This document shows positions 54,961 through 64,000 of a stretch of 64,000 bases of DNA, one piece after another. Source of the DNA: Prinia subflava (taxonomy: Eukaryota > Chordata > Aves > Passeriformes > Cisticolidae); contig NW_026960610.1 of assembly GCF_021018805.1 (NCBI RefSeq), positions 1,612,001-1,676,000 on the forward strand, read 5' to 3'. Numbering within the stretch: position 1 is the first letter of the stretch; each line of letters opens with the position of its first letter. A program made the position numbers and the translations under genes. The notes under the pieces are model-generated. The model worked only from the letters and a program-made list of their open reading frames with translations, was not told the DNA's origin and did not search any database.

Positions 54961-56339
54961 GGGATCTGGAGAACACTAATTATTAGGCTTAGTGCATGGC
55001 ATCATATTGAAGAAATTGTATTTAAATGGTGTTTTCACATATATGGATGGGTTTTATACAATGTAATGGTGTGAGAATTACTTCTTGTATCCTGGAAGCA
55101 GGAATGATTTAAGCAGTGTGACCAGAAAGCTGAATAAGGAGCTCATCTCTGATAGGGTTATTGAGAATCATATGTAAAAATATGACAACCTGTTCAGGAA
55201 TTAAAAAAACCCAACACAGCAGTTTGAAATAATTGGTTGGGGGTACAGAACCCAATAATTTGTTGGGGCGTGCTATGATTGATGTTTTTGAATAACTCTA
55301 TCAGATCAGCAGCTAATGGCTTCTGTTTGTGATGCTTGTATTGAATTTCATGTTAAACTTGCTCCAAACACATTATTCCCTTTCCTTGAATGCTCTTTGT
55401 TAATTAATGCTTTTTAAAAAATGGATTTTTTTAACTGTAGAATTATGTGTTAAACCTCTATAAACTGCAAGAATCTGCATTTTTTTTGTGACAGTAGGGA
55501 CTTGAGTCTCAGCTGTATCATGCAGTTATAGTAGTCTATGCTGCTTTAGTTTCTTTTGGCTCAAATGAGGTAATACCTTTGAATCATTAGATCTATGTAG
55601 TTCAATAAAAAATAAAAGTTCAGGAGGTTAGAGAAGTTGCATATAAACAGTAGGGTTGGGAATCCTTTTGTTTTCTACCTGTGGTTGTTCTAAGGCCTCT
55701 GCAAATGGTGCAGAAGAAAAGCAGACCTGTTCTTCAGCTCTAACTTGAATAAGTTTGAGCTATTTTTGTAAAATACATTCTGTGGTCAATATTACAACTG
55801 CTGCACTAGGACCTTTGCTATACCATACCCCTCTTTGACAGGCTAATGCAGGATTTAAAAAGTTTTGGACATCTGTTGGTATTGTCAGGAGGCTGGTATG
55901 AGGTGCCGAGCTATTTCTGAATGAGTGTTCTGCGAAGCAGAAGGTGAGCAGAAGGTGCTGTAAGGTGGATACTGCTATGGCATGTGTGGCAGTACATAGG
56001 AAAACAATTCATGCTTAGGATCTCCTGCAGGAGCCAGTATGGGCTAAGATGTTGAAAAGTTTCTTTAAAGTAGTACTAAGTATATGCAAGTTCTATGTTA
56101 CAGGTAGACTTACTCTATAGGCTAGAGCACCTCCCCAAATGCTACCTTCTTAAAAATTGCTCTGAAATGAATTGATGGAATATCAAGCTTGTGTCTGTGT
56201 ATGCACAGTTTCTTAGGCTAGTGAACTGTGCTGTCTTGGTGTGGTAAAACAGGGTGATAGAGTTGTATGTTTCTGTCATGTATTCTTAAAAGGAAGCAGG
56301 AGAATACAGCACATGGGTAAGACCATCTTATGTGCAGCA
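54961..56339. other. Intronic sequence, possibly decayed ERV
   Basis: No ORF above 60 codons and no clear repeat. Being next to the pol fragment, some of it may be decayed retroviral sequence, but I cannot show it. Confidence 0.35.
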
Positions 56340-57275
56340 TCAAATCAAAGAATACTTTGGGTTGGAAAGGGTCTTTAAACTTAAAGATCATGTAGTCCAA
56401 CCCCCCTGCCATGGGCAGGGACATCTTTCGCTAGTTCAGGCTGCTCGAAGCTTCATCCAGTCTCACCCTGAACACTTCCAAGGATGGAGCAACCTTCCAA
56501 CTTCTCTGGGCAACCTGTTCCAGTGTCTCACCAGCTGCTTTCAGTTCAAAACTGTTGCTCCTTGTTCTGTCACTACAGGCCTTGGTAAAAGCGTCTCTGT
56601 CTTTCTTATAAGTCCCCTTTAACTATTGAAAGACCACGATAAAGTCTATCCCAACTCTCCGAGCCTTTCTTCAGAGGAGAGGTGTTTCAGCCCTCTGAAC
56701 ACTTTTGTGGCCCTCTTGGACCTCATCTAACAGATGCATGTCTGTCTTTTACTGGGGACCCCAGAGCTGGACACAGTACTCCAGGTGGGGTCTCACAAGA
56801 GCAGAGGGAAAGAATAATTTCCTTTAACCCACTGGCCAGGCTTCTTTTGATGCAGCCCGGGATACAATTGGCTTTTTGAGCTGCAAGCACATGCTACTAG
56901 CTCATGTCCAATTTTTTATCAACTAGTACCCTCAACTCCTCTGCAGTACTGCTCTCAATCCATTTATTTCCCAGCCTGTATTGATCCTGGGGGTTGCCCT
57001 GACCTAGGTGCAGGACCTTGCATTTGGTCTTGTTTGACTTCATGAGGATTCCATAGGCCAACTCCTCAAGCTCTTCAAGGTCCCTCTGGATGGTATCCCT
57101 TCCCTCTAGGAAATCAACTGCACCACTCAGCTTGGTGTCATCTGTAAACTTACTGAAGGTGTACTCAGTCCCAGTATCAATGTTATTAATGAAGATATTA
57201 AACAATATTGGTCCTAATAAAGATCCCTGAGGGACACGACTTGTTACTGGTTTCTACTTGGACATTGAGTCACAT
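56340..57275 (-). repeat. CR1 LINE, 3' kilobase with reverse transcriptase end
   Basis: Antisense CR1: AGTCCAACCCCCCTGCCATG near the 3' end (56396), GACCCCAGAGCTGGACACAGT (interrupted form, about 56757) and the RT C-terminal coding part. The minus frame 57205-56897 reads MFNIFINNIDTG, KFTDDTKLSG (where FADD is usual), IQRDLEELEE and KCKVLHLGQGNP. A dead, 5'-truncated copy. Confidence 0.92.
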
Positions 57276-57414
57276 TGTATGTGCATCTCATGTTTTTAAA
57301 GAAGGTGCTAGCTACTGCAGGTCCATTTCTTGTGAGGGTGAGCATTTCTTCACAGGCATTTGATGATTTCAGACTGCTCATAAATCTACTGAGCAAAAAT
57401 GAGTCTTGAATGGC

Positions 57415-57835
57415 TGTCGTGGTTTAGGAATGGTGCTCCCCAATTTAGTACTCCCACTAAAACCGCTGCTGCTCGCTACCCCCTCCCTTTTCCCCCTGCC
57501 CCCTGGAGGTGGCTCTACTGGAGAATTGGAGGTACAAAAGGCAAAGATCATGGGTTGAATCAAGAACAATTTACTGGAAACAGCAATGAGATAAGAAAGG
57601 AACAGTAACAACCCTAATAACAAAAGTATACAAAAGAGAGAGTGATTCACATGCAAAAAAAAAAAAAGAAAAAGAGGTTACCATGGAGCTCAAAATAGTA
57701 AACCATGCCTGACAGCTTTCCCCCCCACCACAGTTTTTTTGACTGGAAGGAAGGAACCCTTTCTCCTTGGTAGCCTCAGAGTCCTGGGCACACCCCCTCC
57801 TGGCTACTGCAAAAATATTGGCTGAAACCAGGACA
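57415..57835 (-). mobile_element. Solo LTR in KCMF1 intron (TSD ATGGC)
   Basis: 421 bp from TGTCGTGGTTTAGG to GCTGAAACCAGGACA with a perfect 5-bp duplication ATGGC (57410-57414, 57836-57840). The minus strand starts TGTCCTGGTTTCAGC and ends AAACCACGACA, like the common avian ERVL-type LTRs. Confidence 0.92.
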
Positions 57836-57840
57836 ATGGC

Positions 57841-59555
57841 ATTTGAATTAAGCTCAATAGAAAAGATAAGAGCTTATAGACTAACTTTTCTAAACTTAAA
57901 GTTGGAACTGTTTGCTCTTCAGTGTTTCAGTTGTCATATCTCTTTCCCCAAGATACTTCTATAGTGTTATCTCATGTGTTTTTTCTGTATTTCTAGCATG
58001 TCCCCTCCATTTATTATCTAGGTTTTCTTCCCGAGCCTCTGATTTCCTTTCTACTTCGTAGTGGTCAGTCCATGTACAAACATACTATGCTTGCAGCAAG
58101 AGAACACCGGACCTTTCTTTTGAGCTAACAGCATTGTTTTTCCTCTTAGCTTTTATATGCAGATCAGAGACACATGCTTTTCCTGTTTTGTGACGTTACT
58201 GTGATCTCTGGACTGTTATTTTCATATCCTAGCTTCTATAGGCAGTTTTTACCATATTGTTCAGTTGTGAACCTCAATCAAATCTATATTCTCTCCTGTT
58301 ATTTATCAGAACTACTTGGCCTTATTTTGCTACATAGCAGATTTTTAAGTCCAAACCGCTAACTTGTATCTCAGTTGTTATCCAATTTCTTTAGCTAAAT
58401 ATTAGATTTTAAAAATATTGCTTCAATGAATAAGTGAACAAGACTAAAATATACTGACTTAAAGATCAAGGGGAAACTTAGAAAATTGTGATTTCTTTTT
58501 AATGTGACTGGATCATATAAAAGACAACTGTCAGAGTAGCTGTTTCCTAATTTCTAGCTATATTTGAAATTTCCTAATTATCAATAATTTTGTAAGCTTT
58601 TCTAATAGATAGGTCACTGAAATCATAATTGTCTTGGTGTAGATTTGTCAAACTTCTGTTACTGTTGTTGACCCCTCAACCTGTTAAAATAATATTAAAT
58701 AATATTATACTATTTTGTGCCTTTTTGTAGTTGTACCTTTGGGTCTGAGTATACAATTAGGAATCATGAGACCTGGATTTTGATGCTCTCTTTGCTTGTA
58801 TCTCAATCTATGGAGTGGGATACATGTGTTTTAATGCCATGATTTATTAACTACAGTGTTGTGTTGTATATTTCAATGTAATGGTATAAAAAAGTTTGTA
58901 TTTTCAGAAAGCTAGTTCAGCAAATAAAGGAATATCTCTGTAGCATAGAATCACTTAAATTTAAGAAAAAGGCTTTTTTTATTTCGAGTTCAATGTTTTA
59001 ATTTTTAAAACTTGGTGTGTATGTTTTGTTCAGATAGTTACTAAATTTGGGATCCTATACTAAGCCTTTTGAAATGGATTTATGTTGAGAATAAAATCAC
59101 AGTGACTATTTTAATGGAACTGCTTTGGAGTCATTATCCCCCAAATAAAAATGCTCTCAGTAGTGATCTTAATGTGTTTTCAGATTCTAGAGATGCAGAA
59201 ATAGATGTTTGTTGGCTTTTTATGTGATTCTTCTGTTTTTTAGAAATTAAAGTGAATTCTCTCTTCTTGTAATGAAATTTCCTAATATGATTTGTAGGCT
59301 ATTGAAATTGTATTTCTATTTGTTCTATACAGTATGTTGATCTGCTGCTGTCTGGTGTTGACAGAATTAGAAATTTGCTTTTTCTCAGCTGTAGGCAGTG
59401 ATGTATCTTCTAGCTGCATTAGACTAAAAATGAAGCTGCATAATGTTTTTGTTGTGGATCAGATTTTTTTTTTCACAGGATGGGTTTTCACACATACTCT
59501 AATCAAAAAAGCATAATAGTTTCACTGAAATGTTATTTTTTAGTGGATAAAATGA
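57841..59555. other. Intronic unique sequence
   Basis: AT-rich, no repeat, ORF or RNA gene recognised. Confidence 0.6.
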
Positions 59556-59559
59556 ATTA

Positions 59560-59990
59560 TGAAAGATTCCTCACCAGAGTAAGTGGAGGGTGCTGGTGGT
59601 TGGAAACCTCTTGTGAGGGAGTAAGGCACTCATCTGCTAGCCTGATTTGCAGTCTTGGGAGGCTTGTTGCCTATCAGGGACCTGGATTTGGACAGTGGCA
59701 GAAAGAGCAAAGACTCATCTGTCCCTTTTTGCTCATACATATGGTTGCCGGTGGTAATGCTAGGGTGATCTTGAGTGTATCAAAAATCATTATAGAGATG
59801 TGGGGAGCCCAGAACACTGTCTGAGCATGCAGGGATGGAGTTAGGAAAGCCTCAGATCAGCTGGGGTTGCAACTAGAGGGATGTGGAGGACAGCAGGAAG
59901 GGTTACATGGGCAGCAAAAGGCCTGGATTTCTTCTCAATGAACATGTAAAAGGCTGAGGTAATTGGGTACTAGATGCCACTTTGCCTTAG
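59560..59990 (+). repeat. CR1 LINE, RT 5' part (left of LTR)
   Basis: Sense CR1 with CAGCTGGGGTTGCAACTAGA, GGACAGCAGGAAGGGTTACA and AAAAGGCTGAGGTAATTGGG. The frame is broken. It is split by the LTR at 59991 and continues at 60651. Confidence 0.75.
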
Positions 59991-60650
59991 TGTCATGGTT
60001 TAATTATGGGCCATTCACTTGAGAGTTGAACTTGATCCTTGTGGGTCCCTTCCAACTTAGAATATTGTGTGATTCTGTGAAGAATCATCAATGTTCTATA
60101 AGATTAGCCTTAAATTAAGAGAAAGGGGAAACTCCAGTTGGCAACTAAGTACCACACAGCAGCTTGCTCACTCTCCCCCTGCAGTGGGATGGGGAGGAAA
60201 ACTGGGGGTAAAAAAAGGTAAAACTTGTGGGTTGAGATAAGAACAGGTTAGTAATTGAAATAAAATATAATAATTAACTGTAATGAAAAGGAGAGAGGGG
60301 GGAATAAAACCCAAGAAACACAAGTGATGCACAATACCATTGCTCACCACCTGCTGACGAATGCCCAGCCAGTCTTCAAGCAGTGTTTAGCCACTTCCAG
60401 CTCTCTGTTATGAAATATCCCTTTGGCCAGTTCTGGTTATCTGTCTTGGCTATGCTCCCTCTCAGCTTTTTGTGCACCTGCTCACTGGCAGAGCATGAGA
60501 CACTGCAAAGTCCTTGACTCAGGGTGAGCACTGCTGGGCAACAGCCAAAACATCTGTGTGTTATCAAAATTATTCTCATACTGAATCCAAAACCCAGCAC
60601 TGTACTAGCTACTAAGAAGAAAATGGACTCTTTTCCAGCTGAAACTAGGA
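59991..60650 (-). mobile_element. Solo ERVL-type LTR inserted in CR1
   Basis: TGTCATGGTTTAA (59991) to AGCTGAAACTAGGA (60650). The inner sequence (CTTTGGCCAGTTCTGG; ACTTGTGGGTTGAGATAAGA; AAGTGATGCACAATACC) is that of a very common avian ERVL LTR in antisense. Flanks CTTAG and CTTGG form an imperfect duplication. A CR1 3' tail (about 60020-60082, + strand, ending TGTGATTCTGTGA) has inserted into it. Confidence 0.85.
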
Positions 60651-61228
60651 CTTGGTTTTCGCTGGTAAGATCTGCCTTCTGACCTCTCAGGTACCAGAGC
60701 CTAGTGACAGTCTGCAGGAGTGAAATATTTCCCATAGTAGACAAGGATTAAATTAGGGACCAGTTAAGCCAATTTCAGAGTTACAAGTCTGTGGGACCAG
60801 ATAAGATGCCCATGAGGGTGCTGAGGAAATTTGCTCATGTTATTGTGAGCCCACTCTGTCTTCTCTGAAAGGTCATGGTGATTGGCAGATGACTTGGGGA
60901 GGAAAAAATCCCAAAACATTATTTCAATTTTCAAGAAGTAGGATCTGGGAAACTACAGGCTGGTTAGCCTTGCCTCAGTCCTTGGAAAAGTTAAGGAACA
61001 AATCCTCCTGGAAGTAATGTCTGAGAATATAAAGTGCAAGAAGGTGATTGCGAGCAGCCAGCATGGGTTTATCAAGGATAAGTTGTGCCTGATCACCCTC
61101 CCTGCATGACTGGCTGTGTGGACAAGTGGAAAAATGGTATATGTTGACCTTAGAAACACTTGATGTGGTCTGCATACCTCATAAATTTGGTGAAGTGGAT
61201 GATAAGGTGGGTGGAAAACTAGCTGGAC
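60651..61228 (+). repeat. CR1 LINE, RT part (right of LTR)
   Basis: Continuation in sense: ACAAGTCTGTGGGACCAGAT, CTACAGGCTGGTTAGCCTTG, AGGAACAAATCCTCCTGGAA and CAGCCAGCATGGGTTTATCA are CR1 reverse-transcriptase coding sequence. Stops and shifts present. Confidence 0.85.
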
Positions 61229-62095
61229 TGTGTAATGGTTTAAAAAAAGCCCCAAAACCCAACAAACTGCTTGAGACCCTCCTTCCCTCCCCCATGACAG
61301 TGGAAGGGAAAACAAAGAAAACAAGACTTCGAGAAGTTTAAAACAGAAGTCACAATTTTACTTAGGTGAAAATTGCAAACAACACAACAATACAGAAGAA
61401 AATGGTTTACCTATAAAACCAGCAAAGGCAAAATGCCACCTCCCCCCCCCCATCCCACCCAGGGCAAAACCAAAAGTGCCATGTGGCTCCGGAGAACAAA
61501 GTACAGTGCCAAACAAATTTCCACAGTTTAACACCTTCTCCAGACAGACAAAACAATGAGGACCAGGGGCAAAACAAAACCTGGAAGGTATGAAAGGATT
61601 TACTCTGCAAAGATGCTGATGTGGGTTCCCGCATGGCAGTGGCTGGCAAAAGCTGCAAGCAGCCCCCAATGACAGCTGTGGTGGCCTCGGCAGTGGTGGT
61701 GTATGACAGGCTATTCCTCTCCTGGTGCCTGTCAACCATGTGGTTGTAACCCCCAGTCCCACATGCCCTCTCCTGCCTGTGCAGCAGCAAAAATGGCTGA
61801 CCTTCCGTTTCTGTCTGTGGGTCTTAGAGACAGTCCATTAAAGATGATGTAAGGGAGTGTAGAATACACAATTTGGACTCTGTCTCCTATCCCTGTAACT
61901 AGAACATATTCCACCCTTTATTCTATACCATCTATGTCATGCTCAAATTAATACCTTTTAAACTATATGCATATATATATATTAAGAAATATACACAAGC
62001 ACAGGTATTATTTCATTAGTCACTGACCATCCCTCAAGATTTGGGTCGAGTTTCTTTTTGTCCTTGACCGGTGTTTATGATATACAGTGGCAGTA
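61229..62095 (-). repeat. LTR-like or ERV-derived segment
   Basis: Begins TGTGTAATGGTTTAA, which resembles the 3' ends of the neighbouring reversed LTRs, and continues with C-rich and AT-rich parts and a (TA)n run near 61970. No duplication or firm right end. Minus-strand ORFs of 120-134 codons here show no recognisable domain. Confidence 0.4.
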
Positions 62096-62702
62096 TGTCT
62101 CGGTTTGAGACAAGTTTAGGAGGAAACGTCCTGAAATGAACGTCTCCTCTAAAGAAGGCAAGTTTCGGCACTACCTCCCCCACCACTGATACGAAAGGAA
62201 TTTCTTGGAGGAAAGTGAAAAAAACTGTTTATTTAACACACACACAGAGTGCACACAGGCATAGGAAAAAAAGAATAATGTTAAGTATTAAAACCTTCTT
62301 GCTGTGGAGAAAGCTGGTGGATTCAGAGGTCTTTCTGTAGGTGTGTCTCAGCCAGGATGCAGCATCCTGGGACCTCCTCGCCAGCTCCCAGTGATGGTCT
62401 GTTCTAGGACCAGAGCAAAGCTGAACAGTTCTGGAAGAAGCCACAGAAGTCAACAGAGAAGCTGTATGCAGTCCCTGGAAAACTTCTTGCCTCAGCTAAC
62501 AAAAAAAGAAGCTAGCTAAAAGCAAAGCAATCAACTCTCCCTCTCTGCTGAGAAAGAACAGAGGAGGATGTGTTTGAACACAAACAGCAGAAAGAATTCC
62601 CCCGGCTCCCCTCCCTGTCCCAGACCTAGCTTAGTTACAGGACCCATGTCTGGGCATAAAGCAGACGATAAGGGATACAGTATCATAAAGTCACCCCAAG
62701 AC
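62096..62702 (-). repeat. LTR, possibly the 3' LTR of the ERV at the window end
   Basis: TGTCTCGGTTTGAGAC to TCACCCCAAGAC, a passerine-type LTR in antisense, with AATAAA on the minus strand at about 62229 (TTTATTTAACA). Flanks CAGTA and GTATC do not give a convincing duplication, so it may be the 3' LTR of an ERV whose pol fragment is at 63709-64000. Confidence 0.6.
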
Positions 62703-62725
62703 TGTATCATTCAACAATCAATATT

Positions 62726-63426
62726 TGTTATAAATGCCAATACAATATTCCAATTAAAATAATTTGGTTTATTAATCAAAAGATCGAATTACAGAATTTC
62801 GGTAAACCCACCAACAGCGGAGATACTTGACAGTCTTTTTCGCGGGAAAATGCCAAGGGTGAACCTTGAGACACAGAACCTGGCCGTCTGCTGTCTCCCC
62901 CTAGGTTCACAAATTTGCCCGGTTCAGGGCTTGGTTTTTATACACTTTATTCTGCCCTTGGCAATATTTCCTCATTTTCCCCTTTGTGTCCAAGCTAGCT
63001 ATTCAAATTCATGGGTGTCTCCGGCTCAGCTGAAAAGAGTCCCCTCTCTCCGGTAAGGTGTTAATTTCTGGTTTCAGGCAGATTTCCTGGCTGATTAATG
63101 GTCCGAGATATGGATGATGATGCTTGATGCTCAGTTGAGGGTGTTGGCTGGTGGTGTTGATAGTCCTGCCTCCTTGTCTTGATGGGTCTCCTCCCGGTGA
63201 TTGAGGAGACTGCCAGTTTTCCCATAAACTTTTTGTCTATTTCTGAATGTGAGCTTCTGGGGTGGTGCCTGCCTTTTCATAATTTGGTTTAACAAAATGT
63301 TACAAGGTGTCCTGAAACTTATATTTTCATACAATACACACATATATATATATATATACAGTTTTATAGTTTTCAATAAATTTCATTAACTATAAGAACA
63401 TGAATTAACATTCTACATTTTTCACA
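62726..63426 (-). mobile_element. Solo LTR, same family as 8553-9233
   Basis: 701 bp, TGTTATAAATGCC to CATTTTTCACA, flanked by ATATT and GTATT (one mismatch). The minus strand has TATAAAAACC at about 62935 and AATAAACC near 62748, setting orientation. It is well diverged from the copy at 8553. Confidence 0.82.
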
Positions 63427-63431
63427 GTATT

Positions 63432-64000
63432 ATATAGGCAATTCAACATTACAAAGGGTTCTCACACAAAATCAAATCCCTTTGAGGTACACATTGTGTT
63501 TCCCCCTCCTTCTGCGTTACCCACCAAGTGCATCCTGGTCCTTGAGCAAAAACAATCCTGCAGATGGGTTTGCCTTTGCTTGATGCAGGACTAATCCAAA
63601 CTCTTTCCTAACATATTTCTCATATGCACCACAGGGACTTTATCTGCACCTGCTGTATGCAGGGGTTCTGATTGGGCAAAGCCAGCTCAACTTGTAGAGC
63701 CTCTAGCATTAACTAACCTGGTGGCCTTCACTAAATGCAGTTGGGGTGTAACAGGCCTTGAATCCTTTGTATCCCCAACTCCATAACTCCAGGGATTGTC
63801 CTTGATTCTCTGATACTTTCTGCCAGAGGCTCCAGGAAGGACTATTCTCCCCAGCTGCAGTGTAGAGCATGTTCTTCACGTCCTGTCCTGTCCTGACTGG
63901 TTCAAGGGCTATTGCATGAGCGATCTCCTGTTTAATTTGTTCAAAAGGCTGTTGTTGTTCAGGGCCCCATTTGAAATAATTTTTCTTCCGTGTCACAAGA
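63432..64000 (-). pseudogene. pol: ERV-L-like pol fragment: RT connection domain, cut by window end
   Basis: The minus frame 63996-63709 reads YFKWGPEQQQPFEQIKQEIA, VRTGQDVKNMLYTAAGENSP, SWSLWQKVSENQG and GFKACYTPTAFSEGHQ, the region linking RT to RNase H in avian ERV-L-like pol. Sequence left of it (63432-63708) has no clear ORF. The element may extend beyond the window. Confidence 0.6.

Larger units (their letters stand above)
50791..64000 (+). other. KCMF1: KCMF1 intron 1 (partial)
   Basis: AT-rich sequence from the donor to the end of the window, with no exon recognised. It contains CR1 and ERV fragments, most of them in reverse orientation to the gene. A long intron 1 is usual for KCMF1 as I know it. 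Depends on the exon 1 call. Confidence 0.6.

Noticed and set aside
57378..57656. 92-codon minus ORF over the solo LTR at 57415
   Set aside because: Lies within the LTR and its flank; no conserved product.
1..64000. CRISPR arrays, bacterial operons, tRNA or rRNA genes
   Set aside because: None seen; the repeats present are LTRs, LINEs and low-complexity tracts, and gene structure is eukaryotic.

Overview
This window looks like avian genomic DNA, probably from a songbird W chromosome or another heterochromatic, repeat-dense region. Three things point that way: several CR1 LINE fragments, many avian-type endogenous retroviruses (ERVs) nested in one another, and at 50775-50790 what appears to be coding exon 1 of KCMF1 (Met-Ser-Arg-His-Glu then a GT splice donor) inside a CpG-rich promoter. 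Bird W chromosomes carry a KCMF1 copy as far as I recall, but the W assignment is inference. No bacterial, CRISPR or tRNA/rRNA features were seen.

Layout. 1-11.2 kb: 3' half of a gammaretrovirus-like provirus (A, + strand; pol, env, PPT, 3' LTR), broken by a long LTR-like insert (about 651-6645), which itself holds a 4.05-kb gag-only element (GO1, minus), and by two solo LTRs with perfect target-site duplications (TSDs). 11.8-19.1 kb: provirus D (+), with betaretrovirus-like gag-dUTPase-protease-pol and an alpharetrovirus-like env, cut off in env. 19.6-35.1 kb: provirus E (+), gamma-like gag-pro-pol, a Cys-rich small ORF, a short env and a 3' LTR. Provirus F (minus, 24826-31970, TSD CAAGGG) sits inside E's integrase. 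36.2-47.9 kb: provirus G (minus, TSD AAGGTT), close relative of F, inserted in a CR1. G carries a solo LTR in its 3' end and a second gag-only element, GO2 (+, 39120-42992, LTRs differing at one base by eye), in its pol. 48-64 kb: CR1 tail, an ERVL-like LTR, the KCMF1 promoter and exon 1, then its first intron with CR1, ERV-L-like pol fragments and several LTRs.

How the parts relate. F and G are env-less, betaretrovirus-like proviruses with a tRNA-Trp-like primer site. GO1 and GO2 have no pro, pol or env, yet share with F/G the 3' untranslated region next to the polypurine tract and parts of the LTR. I infer that GO is a non-autonomous family mobilised in trans by relatives of F/G. Both GO copies carry, behind a conserved splice acceptor, a nearly unchanged 88-codon ORF for a hydrophobic protein I do not recognise. 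This is the best candidate here for an undescribed element.

Every viral gene except the small ORFs is broken by stops, frameshifts or nested insertions, so these are fossils. Boundaries were read by eye; those backed by TSDs are exact, the others approximate.
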